The translations under genes were made by a program, and so were the position numbers. From NCBI GenBank assembly GCA_015207365.1, contig JADEXA010000001.1, positions 62,001-126,000 of the forward strand: 64,000 nt of DNA. Direction: 5' to 3'. The notes under the pieces were generated by a model that had not been told where the DNA came from, ran no database searches, and saw nothing but the letters and a program-made list of their open reading frames with translations. Below are positions 1 to 9,420 of this stretch, in pieces. Each line of letters starts with the position of its first letter. The stretch's first letter is position 1. This DNA is from Vacuolonema iberomarrocanum LEGE 07170. Lineage in GTDB: Bacteria > Cyanobacteriota > Cyanobacteriia > Elainellales > Elainellaceae.

Positions 1-2
1 GG

Positions 3-428
3 ATGGCCACCCAACCGGCATTGATGATGTTCGCTGCAGCGACGGTGCTGGAGGTGGGAGCTTACTACATTCCCTGGCTCGATGAATTGCTAGATGTTAT
101 TGCTTCTCCAGTTGCCGTGGTGGCGGGTATTCTCGCAACGGCTTCTGTGACGGGGGAGATGAGTCCTCTGTTGCAATGGTCGCTGGCCATTCTGGCGGGT
201 GGAACAGCCGCAGGGTTGGTGCAGGGAACGACGGATGTCGTGCGGCTTACCTCTACGATCGCGACGGGCGGTGTCGCAAACCCCGCCGTTTCAACCGTAG
301 AGCTGGTATCGTCTACGGGGCTGACCCTGCTGGCGATCGCCCTTCCTCTCCTCACAGGTATTCTCGTCATTAGCTTGCTTGTCTATGCAGGCACAAGACT
401 GCGAGGGGTTTTGCGGCGACGCGCCTGA
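3..428 (+). CDS. DUF4126-like membrane protein, 5' end outside window
   Basis: The 141 visible residues are almost wholly hydrophobic, with three to four membrane segments. They hold a short loop with DELLDVIASPVAVVAG, which resembles the part of DUF4126 proteins that follows a conserved amphipathic stretch. The protein ends in a basic tail (GTRLRGVLRRRA), as expected for a cytoplasmic C-terminus. DUF4126 proteins are usually about 190 residues, so the Met at position 3 is probably internal and the true start lies upstream of the window. The function of the family is unknown. The next gene lies about 190 bp downstream, so no operon link is evident. Confidence 0.6.
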   Translation: MATQPALMMFAAATVLEVGAYYIPWLDELLDVIASPVAVVAGILATASVTGEMSPLLQWSLAILAGGTAAGLVQGTTDVVRLTSTIATGGVANPAVSTVELVSSTGLTLLAIALPLLTGILVISLLVYAGTRLRGVLRRRA

Positions 429-616
429 CAAGCCCCCAGACGCACCTAAAGTAACCGCTTGCTAGAATCCTATGAAATTTTTAGAAGGCCGCTGTCTACG
501 CCAACGCATCTTTCCTTAGAATCAAAATGTAGACAATCAAATGCTTGCAGGGTCTTACGCCCCATCTTTTCAGATCAAGCTTTTCCTGACGTCATCTCCT
601 TTATTCTGCGATCGCT

Positions 617-1021
617 GTGAAAAAGCGCGTCACGCTTACGTTTCCAAAACGTACCGTCCATATGCCCGTCACCTATCGGCTGGCGAAAGATTTTAACGTT
701 GCGGCAAATATCATCCGGGCAGAGGTGGCTCCCAATCAGGTAGGTACCCTGGTTGTAGAGCTGTCAGGTGACATTGACCAACTGGATGCAGCCCTAGAAT
801 GGTTGCGGGTTCAGGAAATTGACATTTCAGCGACCAGTCGCGAAATCATGATTGACGAGGATGCGTGTGTCCACTGTGGCTTGTGTACAGGGGTCTGTCC
901 CACTGAAGCCCTCAGCCTCAACCGCGACACCTTCCAGCTTGTATTCACCCGGTCGCGGTGTATTGTGTGTGAGCAGTGCATTCCAACCTGTCCGGTGCAG
1001 GCGATCGCCACTAATATTTAG
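617..1021 (+). CDS. NIL domain plus 2x[4Fe-4S] ferredoxin
   Basis: This 134-residue protein has an N-terminal NIL-type ligand-binding domain (about residues 1-75, with TFPKRTVHMPVTYRLAKDF) and a C-terminal bacterial ferredoxin domain with two cluster motifs, CVHCGLCTGVCP and CIVCEQCIPTCP. It should carry two [4Fe-4S] clusters and act as a soluble electron carrier. The NIL domain is known from the C-terminus of methionine ABC-transporter ATPases, and NIL-ferredoxin fusions are common in cyanobacteria and have been linked to sulfur amino acid metabolism. The start is GTG at 617; the NIL domain begins within the first residues, so a much later start is unlikely. No clear Shine-Dalgarno sequence is visible. 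Confidence 0.9.
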   Translation: MKKRVTLTFPKRTVHMPVTYRLAKDFNVAANIIRAEVAPNQVGTLVVELSGDIDQLDAALEWLRVQEIDISATSREIMIDEDACVHCGLCTGVCPTEALSLNRDTFQLVFTRSRCIVCEQCIPTCPVQAIATNI

Positions 1022-1047
1022 CGATTGATCCATTTAGCGATTGATCC
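1017..1047 (+). repeat. 15-bp exact direct repeat across the ferredoxin stop codon
   Basis: TTTAGCGATTGATCC occurs at 1017-1031 and again at 1033-1047 with one base between. The first copy contains the TAG stop of the NIL-ferredoxin gene, so the duplication lies in the immediate 3' untranslated region. It looks like a recent slippage duplication. Confidence 0.85.
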
Positions 1048-1266
1048 TTGAATATCAGCCTCTAAGTCTCAACCCAAATCTGCTGCATGCGTGGAGCCTC
1101 GAACTGAGCTTCGGTTCTTTGCGAAGCGCATGATGACGGACCATTTTCAGCAGCGGTTTGAACCAAACTATTTCCTCAAATCTCCTCAAACAAGATTACG
1201 GCTTGACGCATCTCGTTGGTCTCTCGCGTTTTGCAGCTAAACCCGTCAACGGATTCCCTTTGCGCC

Positions 1267-1716
1267 ATGACCCATCCCTACCGTGCCATGACTCTTTCGT
1301 TCACCTTGCTGGTGGCAGCCTACAGCATTTTTAGTTGGACGCTTTATAGCATCATGTCTCCAGCCTATGTGTGGGCGACCGCACTCGGCGTTGGAATCAC
1401 GCAGGCTGCCTTGCTTACCACCTTGTCAGAAGGCTTACGAAAATTCATCGACAAGTGGCTACGCTCTGATATTGGCTACTTCTCAGTGGTCATTATCATT
1501 GCCTTTTCCATCACGCTGATGCTGGTTTGGTATCAGATTTTTGAGTATGTATTTATTCTTATCGGCGCAGAAATTTTAATGCGGCTAGATTTGCAAAATG
1601 CAGGGCTCAACCGCTGGCAGTCCCTACTTTTCCTCATGGCAGGCGCAGGGATTGGGCTGGGATTGGGCTGGGGTATTCACTATACCTTTGACCAAGCAAA
1701 GCTTTTTGTGAATTAG
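1267..1716 (+). CDS. small integral membrane protein, unknown
   Basis: I do not recognise a family. The product is about 149 residues from the ATG at 1267; an in-frame TTG at 1216 would add 17 residues without hydrophobic character. Four to five membrane segments are visible: near the N-terminus (LSFTLLVAAYSIFSWTLY), then VWATALGVGITQAALL, a long segment around VVIIIAFSITLMLVWYQIF, and a glycine-rich last segment (MAGAGIGLGLGWGIHY). No catalytic motif is visible. It lies alone, on the same strand as the preceding ferredoxin but about 245 bp away. Confidence 0.6.
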   Translation: MTHPYRAMTLSFTLLVAAYSIFSWTLYSIMSPAYVWATALGVGITQAALLTTLSEGLRKFIDKWLRSDIGYFSVVIIIAFSITLMLVWYQIFEYVFILIGAEILMRLDLQNAGLNRWQSLLFLMAGAGIGLGLGWGIHYTFDQAKLFVN

Positions 1717-2093
1717 CCAATGCCCGTCATGTTTGGCAAGGGCTCGCGAGTGAGTTGGGGGCGCAAAATCCAAGGATGCTTGCTTCTAAGCAGCAATGCC
1801 CGTGAGCCCATAGGGAGGGTGAGTGGGTACGAACCGAATGGAGTGAGCGATCGCTCAGCTCTGATTTCACACAAGCACCAAACGTTCAGTTATTTTCATC
1901 AAATTTATTACAAATATTTATAGGGTTATTATTCATCCATATTGTTGCGCAAACGTCATAGCGACAGGCAATACAGCCGATATAATTGATTAAGGAGATT
2001 GTAATCAGTGATACGGATTTTCGTAGAAAAATACAGTCCGTTTCATTGTTGGTTACATCTCTTATCTCACCGATAGCTATCAGGAGATGCTAT
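1717..2093. other. intergenic stretch with a possible -10 box
   Basis: No supported gene. The most promoter-like element is TATAAT at 1981-1986, without a convincing -35 box at the usual distance. It would leave an untranslated leader of about 100 bases before the small gene at 2094. Confidence 0.3.
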
Positions 2094-2237
2094 ATGAAGT
2101 CTACGTCTGATAAGGGAACACCATCGACGCCTCAGATTCCGGTCGAGCCCGATACCACAACCTTCGATTTTGATCGATGGGCTGTTGCGGTGAAGCGCCA
2201 GATGATTGCTGCGCTCAAACGTAAGGGGATCTCCTGA
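2094..2237 (+). CDS. small 47-residue protein, unknown
   Basis: ATG at 2094 follows a good Shine-Dalgarno (AGGAG, seven bases upstream). The product is 47 residues: a polar Thr/Pro-rich N-terminal half and a C-terminal amphipathic segment (FDFDRWAVAVKRQMIAALKR) rich in aromatic and basic residues. The FDFDRWA-VKRQM pattern looks like a conserved cyanobacterial small protein, but I cannot name its family. A clean terminator lies at 2487-2513. The ribosome-binding site, the compact helix and the downstream terminator support a real gene. Confidence 0.55.
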   Translation: MKSTSDKGTPSTPQIPVEPDTTTFDFDRWAVAVKRQMIAALKRKGIS

Positions 2238-2486
2238 TTTTGGGATAGGGTCGTTCGGGCGGCTCTAGTTTGTTTGCTCAACCTTTGAAGGTTTCATCCC
2301 CCTGATGGGGTACGAGTGGGGCTTGAACCGATAGCCTCTCAAACAGACGTTGCTCTAAAACGCTACAGCCGACCGCCATGGCCGATCGCCCTGTAGAGCA
2401 TCCGCTCTGTCTCTCAATGGAGTTTTGCATGTCATCTATGTATGACGCCTAATCCATTAGCTCTAATTAATGCATTGAACCTGTCG

Positions 2487-2513
2487 CCCTGGATCCAGTA
2501 TCCAGGGTTTTTT
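2487..2513 (+). terminator. Rho-independent terminator
   Basis: Arms CCCTGGAT (2487-2494) and ATCCAGGG (2500-2507) pair perfectly around a five-base loop and are followed by six T. It probably ends the transcript of the small gene at 2094-2237, or of an unseen small RNA between 2240 and 2490. Confidence 0.8.
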
Positions 2514-3337
2514 ATTATTTACGAACGGTGGCGATCGCTTCTGCTTGTCTCTGGAAAATCTTAGATTTGCTTATTTCAGACAGCTCCTACAGCAGAAACA
2601 ACGCATACTGTTACTTTTAACAACCACGTCTTGCCAACGGTTGCCTTTCATGGCTTTAGCAATGACAATAGGGAGTGCAAACGGAACTCGCTTAGTCGTC
2701 TAGCATATCCGTATAGAGAAAGGAATCAATGTTCTAATGCTCACACACGTACATATCTTTCTATATAACTCAGCATAAAAAAAGTCAGATTCTTAGGGAA
2801 ACCTGTGACAATCGGGTTCAGCGTGGGAATACTGATTGAGGGTGTTGTTAGACCTGAACACTGAATGAAATTTAACGAGTCTAACGATTCTACTGTAGAC
2901 CATGAGCGCGAGCGGCATAGCGATCGTCCAGGCAACATCTAAGCCCTATCGTACTTAGCTTTGAACCCTGTTTTGGAATAGCTGTGGCAAATCACGCAGA
3001 CAAGATCAGTGAAATGGACGCTTCGACGGCTTCGAATGATTGCCTTAGAATGATTACTTAAAAAGCTGAACATACTGCCTCATGATTTTGAGAGGTTTAG
3101 CTTTTTAACGTAGATAGTTATTTGTTGAATTTAGAGCAAAATCCGAAATACATTTAAGTTGATAAATTTGCATTAGTTTAGTAGAACTCAATGACGTTTG
3201 GTTTGTGCAGAATTTTCCTAGTGTCTAATAGATTTCCTTAGCCTATTTAACGCTATTTTGAAGTATTCGCATCGATCGCCCAACTAACACCTGATGTTTC
3301 TGATTTAGCTAGCCATTCCCAAATCAGCCTTACCCCT
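2514..3337. other. 824-bp intergenic stretch
   Basis: No gene is supported: short open frames here have no ribosome-binding site and unnatural composition. The region is A+T-richer than its neighbours and must hold the promoter of the sensor kinase at 3338. I see no strong hairpin or repeat. Confidence 0.4.
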
Positions 3338-5950
3338 GTGATTGTTCCCCTCTATTTCACCTTCGACCCCTCAGGCTTTGTGCAGGCAATGGAGCCAATG
3401 ACGGCTCATCGTCTTGGTTATACCGTCGAAGCTTGGATTGGCAAGTTGGGATTAGCACTCTTCCACGCCGAAGACCGAGAGCAGTTCCTGCAACTCCTGG
3501 CGGGGGAAACACAACAGGCAACCGAAGGAGGTATCGTGCGGTTGATGACCCGCGATCGCCAAGTCTTGCCCGTGCGGTTGCGCTGCCACACGATGCAGGG
3601 AATGGACGGCAACAAAATGTTGATGGGCATTGCAACCCCTCTCTCGGATGCAGAGTTATCTGCCGCAACCAGAAAGCAATTTCCGCCCATTGACTGGAGA
3701 ATTTACCAAGCCATCGTTGAGCGCCTACCCGACAGTGCGGTGTTGCTCTTTGATACCTCCCTACGCTACGTGCTGGTGGGAGGGAATGCAGTGGCAGAAA
3801 CTGGGTTTACAAATGCAGAGCTGCAAGGGCAAACGCTCTGGCAAGTGTTTCCCAATACCACCTGTGAGCAGCTTGAGCCCTTCTACCGAGCTGTGCTGGC
3901 TGGGCATGAGGATGGACTGGAGGTAACCTATAGCGATCGCCATTATCGCCTCCGAGGCTTGCCCATTCGGGATGAGCAGGGGCAAGTGACGGCGGGGATG
4001 GTCACTTCCCAAGACATCACCTCCTTGCGGCGGATCGAGCAAATCTTGCAATATCAGGCCGAAACGGAGCGTCGGCATCGCTTGGTCGCACAAACCTCGG
4101 CTGAGTTTTCTCGCCACATTCGCCACAGCCTCGATTTAGAAGAAATTTTGGAAACGGCTGTTACCCAAGTTCAGCATATGCTGGAAGCCGATCGGGTGCT
4201 AATTTACCGTTTGGATGAGAACAACGCGGGCAAAGTGATCACAGAATCGGTATGTGACCCGTCCTTCCGGGTTAGCAATCAGCTAGGGGTTGCCCATATT
4301 TTTCCAGAAAATTGTCGTCAGCTCTATCAGCAAGGTGGCGCTAAAGCTGTCAATGACACCCACGAAGAGTTCACCGATGATTGTTCGAATTGTGGGTTGA
4401 GTTTTGGCGCACGCGCCAAGCTAATTGTGCCGATTTTGTCTCAGGAACAGCTTTGGGGGTTGTTGATTGCCCATCAGTGCACCTATCCCCGCATCTGGCA
4501 ATCTTGGGAAGTCGATTTGATGAGTCAGCTCGCTGGACAACTCGAAATTGCCGTTCACCAATCCAGCCTTTACCAGCAAGTACAGCGGCTCAACACCGAT
4601 CTGGAGCAAAAGATCCAGATTCGCACGCAGCAACTGCAACAAGCTAACGATTTTGAAGCCACCCTGAAACGTATTACGGACAAGGTCCGCGACAGCCTTG
4701 ACGAGGATCAAATCTTGCAGGCAGCGGTGCAGGAAGTAGCCATTATTCTCCGTGTTATGGGCTGTAATGCCGCTATTTACGATACCGAAGCTGGCACATC
4801 TACGGTGCGCTATGAGTACACCAAGTCTGCCTTGCCCTATCAAGGGCGGGTGGTCCGGTTGAATGCCTTTTCGGAAGCCTATGATCAACTCCTGCTGGGG
4901 CGCACTATCCAGTTTTGCTCTCTCATTCCCAATCCGATTCGCGGCTTAGTGGCAACGCTGGCTGTGCCCATCCTCGATGAAAAGGGAGTGTTGGGGGATC
5001 TTTGGCTGGTCAACCACAAAGACTACAAGTTTACAGAGCAGGATATTCGCCTGGTGGAACAGGTCGCGAATCAATGTGCGATCGCCATTCGCCAAGCCCG
5101 GCTCTATGCCGCTTCCATGAGCCAGGTACGGGAGCTAGAGAAGGTCAATCGCCTAAAGGATGACTTCCTCAGTACGGTATCTCATGAGCTGCGAACGCCC
5201 ATGTCCAACGTCAAGATGGCCATCCAGATGTTGGAGATCGCCCTCAAGAGTACAAACAATGCGGATAACAATCCAAATCGGCTCGATCGATATATCAAAA
5301 TTTTGACGGAGGAATCCCAACGAGAAATTAACTTGATTAACGACTTGTTGGATTTGTCGCGTTTGGATTCGGGAGCCGAAACGCTGACCCTTTCCTCCTT
5401 CCAATTCAATGAATGGTTGCCAACCCGCATCCATGCCTTCGAAGAGCAAGCCGCGACCCATCACCAAATCTTACAGTTCGATTATTCGCCCGGATTGCCG
5501 CCTATCAATACCGATCGCGCCAAGCTCGATCGCATTCTGACCGAGTTGATCACGAATGCCTTTAAGTACACACCGACTCAAGAACGAATCACTATCACCG
5601 TCCGGGCCTTGCCCGAACATGGAGAAGCGACCGCCCTACAAATCCGTATCACCAATACAGGCGTCGAAATTTCTCCGGAAGAGCAGGCCAAGGTGTTTGA
5701 AAAGTTCTATCGCATTCCCAACAATGATCCCTGGCAGCATGGTGGGACAGGCTTGGGGTTAGCGCTAGTGAAGGAATTGGCTCAGCATTTGGGCGGAAGC
5801 CTCATCCTCACCAGCCGCGATCAAAAAACTTGCTTCACGGTAGAACTGCCGCTCCAGCCCTGGGACATCGACCCAGAGAATAGCACCGCTAGCTTGCCAC
5901 TAAGGTTTGAAGCAGCGGGCGAAGCGTCGTCATCTCCACCTGGCTTGTAA
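3338..5950 (+). CDS. PAS-PAS-GAF-GAF sensor histidine kinase
   Basis: This 870-residue cytosolic kinase has PAS domains at about 5-105 and 130-235, a phytochrome/CBCR-like GAF at about 265-410, a second GAF at about 450-590, a HisKA domain with the phosphoacceptor His616 ([10 protein letters not shown]) and a HATPase domain at about 725-840. In the first GAF, Cys349 (DDCSNCG) falls where bilin-binding GAFs have their CH motif, but Ser follows instead of His, so chromophore binding is doubtful. The ATP lid is normal (GGTGLGLAL), while the G1 box reads NTGVEI instead of DxGxG. The start is GTG 3338; the frame is open to a TAA about 90 bases upstream without a better start. Its 3' end overlaps aroB by 62 bp, tail to tail. 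No response regulator is adjacent. Confidence 0.88.
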   Translation: MIVPLYFTFDPSGFVQAMEPMTAHRLGYTVEAWIGKLGLALFHAEDREQFLQLLAGETQQATEGGIVRLMTRDRQVLPVRLRCHTMQGMDGNKMLMGIATPLSDAELSAATRKQFPPIDWRIYQAIVERLPDSAVLLFDTSLRYVLVGGNAVAETGFTNAELQGQTLWQVFPNTTCEQLEPFYRAVLAGHEDGLEVTYSDRHYRLRGLPIRDEQGQVTAGMVTSQDITSLRRIEQILQYQAETERRHRLVAQTSAEFSRHIRHSLDLEEILETAVTQVQHMLEADRVLIYRLDENNAGKVITESVCDPSFRVSNQLGVAHIFPENCRQLYQQGGAKAVNDTHEEFTDDCSNCGLSFGARAKLIVPILSQEQLWGLLIAHQCTYPRIWQSWEVDLMSQLAGQLEIAVHQSSLYQQVQRLNTDLEQKIQIRTQQLQQANDFEATLKRITDKVRDSLDEDQILQAAVQEVAIILRVMGCNAAIYDTEAGTSTVRYEYTKSALPYQGRVVRLNAFSEAYDQLLLGRTIQFCSLIPNPIRGLVATLAVPILDEKGVLGDLWLVNHKDYKFTEQDIRLVEQVANQCAIAIRQARLYAASMSQVRELEKVNRLKDDFLSTVSHELRTPMSNVKMAIQMLEIALKSTNNADNNPNRLDRYIKILTEESQREINLINDLLDLSRLDSGAETLTLSSFQFNEWLPTRIHAFEEQAATHHQILQFDYSPGLPPINTDRAKLDRILTELITNAFKYTPTQERITITVRALPEHGEATALQIRITNTGVEISPEEQAKVFEKFYRIPNNDPWQHGGTGLGLALVKELAQHLGGSLILTSRDQKTCFTVELPLQPWDIDPENSTASLPLRFEAAGEASSSPPGL

Positions 5951-6989
5951 TCGTTGCGGCACCAATCTTGGTAGGCAAAACAAATCGAACCTTGCCATCC
6001 TTCACCTTCTTATCACTTTGCAGTACGGGGAGAATGTCATCGACCCTGACCGCAGAGGGGATTTGGGTAGGCAGACCTGCTTTTTCGATGAGTTGGGTCT
6101 GGCGGGTGTTGGCGGTCTCATCCCAAAGGTTGTGGGTTAGGGCGATCGCCCCTGCCGCCACCATGCCGACCGCCACGGCTTCGCCATGGTTCACCAAACT
6201 ATACCCCGTCAGGCTTTCGATCGCATGGCCAATGGTATGTCCGTAGTTGAGTAAGGCGCGCACACCTGCCTCTTTTTCATCCTGCGACACGACCTCGGCC
6301 TTCGCTTGGCAGGAGCGGGTAAGGATCGTTTGCAGCAGTTCGGGTGAAAGCGCTTGCAACTGATCGACCCGTGGAGCCGCGTCCAATTGCTCAAATAAGT
6401 CGGCATCCCAGATGATTCCGTATTTGATGACTTCCGCCATCCCTGCCCGGAACTCGCGCTCTGGCAAAGTATTCAATACATCGGGATCAATCACCACTAG
6501 GCGCGGCTGATGAAATGCCCCAATCAAATTTTTCCCTTGAGGATGGTTGACGCCGGTTTTGCCACCGACTGAAGCATCCACCATCGCCAACAATGATGTC
6601 GGTACTTGCACAAACGCCAGCCCCCGCAGCCAGGTTGCGGCTGCAAACCCCGTCATGTCGCCAATCACACCACCTCCCAGTGCCACCATGCAGGAAGAAC
6701 GTTCCAAATGATGGGCTAAGGCCGCATCGTAAATCTGTTGGATAGATGCCAGATTTTTATGCTGTTCACCTTCGGGCAACAGGCAGGGAGAAACCACAAA
6801 ACCTGCTTGAGTGAGCGATGCGATCGCCCGCTCCCCGTAATGCTCAAAAATGGGCGGATTCGATACCAATAATACCCGCTGCCCTAGCCCCAAGCCCTGC
6901 ATCCAGGTTCCTAGAAAATCCAGCCCTCCAGGAGCGATCGCAATTTCATAGGACTGGTTGGGCAATTCAACAGGAATAACCGACTTCAT
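5889..6989 (-). CDS. aroB: 3-dehydroquinate synthase
   Basis: AroB converts DAHP to 3-dehydroquinate, the second step of the shikimate pathway, using NAD+ and a divalent metal. The 366 residues match the family length. Visible motifs include the NAD-binding [19 protein letters not shown], the [12 protein letters not shown] substrate loop, KYGIIWD, and the metal-binding histidines in [12 protein letters not shown] and [10 protein letters not shown]. The ATG start at 6989 gives a normal N-terminus. The last 62 bp overlap the end of the sensor kinase gene on the other strand, so the two transcripts run into each other. Confidence 0.96.
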   Translation of the reverse strand: MKSVIPVELPNQSYEIAIAPGGLDFLGTWMQGLGLGQRVLLVSNPPIFEHYGERAIASLTQAGFVVSPCLLPEGEQHKNLASIQQIYDAALAHHLERSSCMVALGGGVIGDMTGFAAATWLRGLAFVQVPTSLLAMVDASVGGKTGVNHPQGKNLIGAFHQPRLVVIDPDVLNTLPEREFRAGMAEVIKYGIIWDADLFEQLDAAPRVDQLQALSPELLQTILTRSCQAKAEVVSQDEKEAGVRALLNYGHTIGHAIESLTGYSLVNHGEAVAVGMVAAGAIALTHNLWDETANTRQTQLIEKAGLPTQIPSAVRVDDILPVLQSDKKVKDGKVRFVLPTKIGAATITSQVEMTTLRPLLQTLVAS

Positions 6990-7192
6990 CCGCTCACCTT
7001 CATGTCATGACACTATGCGCTTATTATCCCATTCTGGTTTGGCGGAAAGAAGAACATGGGTGAACGCAAGCTTTGATGGGGAGAAGAATGAGAATGCGGA
7101 TAAACGCGGATGAACGCAGATGGAAAGAGCGACGTGGATGCGGATAGTTTTGCTGTGGTATTTCTGCCAAGTCGTTTCTCTGAGTACAGGAC

Positions 7193-7220
7193 AAAAAAGC
7201 CTCTGGCGATCGCCAGAGGC
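7193..7220 (-). terminator. terminator of the DUF4912 gene, built on a HIP1 palindrome
   Basis: The perfect palindrome from 7199 to 7220 (GCCTCTGGCGAT, then its complement) is followed, reading the minus strand, by a run of T (AAAAAA at 7193-7198 on the plus strand). Its centre is the HIP1 octamer core. The bases just left of it (about 7184-7197, GAGTACAGGACAAAA) match an end of hairpin family D. Confidence 0.8.
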
Positions 7221-7277
7221 TTCTCTATCTAACTGATTGAAGCAATTGGGTGAGACTTGCTCCTGGGCTTCACATCA

Positions 7278-8528
7278 TTAGTTCAGCCACTCCAGTACAG
7301 CTTCTTCTTTCGTGTTGGTGCGGCGAGAGGGGGTTTCGCGATTGAACTTCATGTGGATGGCGCGGGTTTGCTCGCCATCGGCGGCGACAGCCATGATGGG
7401 GTAGTCAATCAAGCCATCTTGGAAGGACATCTGGAAGCGGAAGGTACCATCGGGGTTGAGCTTAATGGGTCGACCGCCAATGGTTACCGTGGCATCGGGT
7501 TCTGTTGCGCCGTAGACGATGAGTTCAGCATCGGCAATCAACCAGAACTTGCGAGGGCGAATCGGCGGAGCCGAAGCCGAGAAGCCGAGGCCAGCCCCTG
7601 ACATACCAATTCCCGACATCCCCGTAACGGAGGCTGACTGTGCCCACATGCCCATGCCCGAGGGGAAGATGAAAGAGCTAACGGGAGCGGCCACCGAGAA
7701 GGAGCTAAGGGATTCACTACCCGCCATCTGCATGGAACCATACAGGGAACCAGCAACGCGTTGAGCTTCAACATCTTCTGCCATCCCAAAGATGTGGCTG
7801 TAGATGGCATCACTAACCTCGGACTGCTTCTTGCCAGGAGGTACCAACTCCAGGAATGTCTTACCTTGTAGGTTTTCGCCCCAATCCACAGTAATGAACT
7901 GGTCATCCATCCACTCAGAGGGATAGACGGGGGGAATGTGGATAGGAATTGACCGGGCGAGAACGAGCCAGCGTCCGTCGGCACAGATATAACCAATTTC
8001 GAGCAAGTAGTCGCGATCGCTCACTGGAACAGGCAAATACCATTCCCGCGCCATCTCGTCGCACTCATACTGCTGCACGCTGTGGGGGCGCTGGGAGCTG
8101 ATATCGATATCGGTTACATCGTAGAACCGTAGAGCCAACCGGATACCTCCTTGTCGCCGCAATTCTTCGCGGTGGGGGTTAGGGACATCCCAGTAGGCAT
8201 AGGCCCATTGTGGGTCGCGGGGCATCAGAACGATGCGGCTTTCATCGTAGCCTTCAGGCAGGTCATTCAGGGATTCATCGACCGCTGCCAAGGTTTCGCT
8301 GGTCAGGTCAGTCTGCCCAACATCAAACTTTGCCGCTTCCACGGTTTCTTGGGACGGCATTGATTCAATAGCGGGAGCGGCAGATGGCGTTTTCTGCATG
8401 GCTTGCTCAATCGCGGCAATCAACTGATCCTTCCGCATCCGGCTATAGCGAGAAACTTCATACTCACTAGCAACTCGCCGCAATTGGCGAAGGGTCATTT
8501 CTTCTAAGGGGGGACGTTCCACAGACAT
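7278..8528 (-). CDS. DUF4912 protein with N-terminal Rho-N/SAP-like domain
   Basis: The 416-residue protein begins with a Rho-N/SAP-like helical domain (residues 5-45, EMTLRQLRRVASEYEV, then RMRKDQLIAAIEQ), which suggests nucleic-acid contact. A DUF4912 domain follows at about 85-235 with the typical LMPRDPQWAYAYWDVP and ALRFYDVTD. The C-terminal part is Gly/Ser/Met-rich and ends in a beta-rich segment (VTIGGRPIKLNPDGTFRF) like a carbohydrate-binding Ig fold. The family is cyanobacterium-rich and its function is unknown. It is monocistronic, with its own terminator at 7193-7220. Confidence 0.85.
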   Translation of the reverse strand: MSVERPPLEEMTLRQLRRVASEYEVSRYSRMRKDQLIAAIEQAMQKTPSAAPAIESMPSQETVEAAKFDVGQTDLTSETLAAVDESLNDLPEGYDESRIVLMPRDPQWAYAYWDVPNPHREELRRQGGIRLALRFYDVTDIDISSQRPHSVQQYECDEMAREWYLPVPVSDRDYLLEIGYICADGRWLVLARSIPIHIPPVYPSEWMDDQFITVDWGENLQGKTFLELVPPGKKQSEVSDAIYSHIFGMAEDVEAQRVAGSLYGSMQMAGSESLSSFSVAAPVSSFIFPSGMGMWAQSASVTGMSGIGMSGAGLGFSASAPPIRPRKFWLIADAELIVYGATEPDATVTIGGRPIKLNPDGTFRFQMSFQDGLIDYPIMAVAADGEQTRAIHMKFNRETPSRRTNTKEEAVLEWLN

Positions 8529-9420
8529 GGTGCTTTACCTCTCACAAACAATAAAATGAACTCGAAAAGCCTGAGAGCAATTGAGGCTACTAAGAAACAG
8601 GACGCTCAACCCAGGACGATTTTCTTGCTTGAGCCATAGCCCGGATGGATGCGATCGCATCTAGGGCTATCAAAACTGAACATTGATCCCATCGCCTAGA
8701 GAACGGCCAAAAGACTCTACTTATCAGGCACAGCTGAAGGGCACATCCATCGAACCCATAAACCGTTGAAACGAAAGCCAGAAACCCCTCAGCACAAGGG
8801 TCGTATGTTGAAACATCAAGCCGTCTTAACACTTTCGCAACGTAGACAGGAGCACAAGCTATCAGACCGTTCATTCAAACTTTGGGATCGATTGGGATCG
8901 CAATTCGTTGTTCCTATCCTTGATCACTTACTCAGTGAAATCAAGGGCAGCATCGGTCTATTTTTCGGGCGTTTCACGAGTTTTGAATGGTCACGGGGAT
9001 CGAAATGTCACGAAATTCTGACTTAATCTCAAGCGGGGAGCAGAGATTGGGATCAAAAAATGTCAGGACTTCATGACAAACAAAACGACAAGGGAGAAAT
9101 CGAGCGATCGCAACCTGCCTGGTCCGTCATGACATCTCTCCAACGCACTGTCTTCTCGCCACAACTAAAGCCAAACTTGGGTTGCGCCTGGATTCACCTC
9201 ATTAAGGACAAGAAATCATTGAGGAACAAGAAACGATAGAAACATCTGCTGGCAGATCATCGAAAGCCTCATCAGAACTGCAACAAAACCCCTTTAGATT
9301 GTTACGGCACATTAAGCTGTGTTTCAATTCGGACACATCCTCCAGAACCGCGCAAATACGTTGAATGGTCCGTGATACGATTCCCCTCGTAATGCTTCTT
9401 TAGATATAGGGAGAAGACCT
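8529..9420. other. 892-bp divergent intergenic region
   Basis: It lies between the divergent DUF4912 and chlP genes. No gene, hairpin or repeat is supported. It must contain both promoters. The start region of chlP has GGGAGA about ten bases before its TTG. Confidence 0.4.

Noticed and set aside
1720..1923. 67-codon open frame after the small membrane protein
   Set aside because: No ribosome-binding site, no recognisable family, and composition unlike a coding region; the frame runs through intergenic sequence.
2250..2480. A possible tRNA-like or riboswitch structure after the 47-residue gene
   Set aside because: Short complementary pieces exist (for example CTACAG/CTGTAG) but no coherent fold of a known RNA class could be drawn.
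2741..2938. 65-codon minus-strand open frame in the large gap before the sensor kinase
   Set aside because: No start signal, no family-like pattern, A+T-rich gap; chance frame.
4235..4330. DXCF-type cyanobacteriochrome motif in the first GAF (VCDPSF)
   Set aside because: The sequence has Ser instead of Cys and lies too early in the domain relative to the usual position.
8766..9026. 86-codon plus-strand open frame upstream of chlP
   Set aside because: No ribosome-binding site or recognisable motif; lies in the divergent promoter region.
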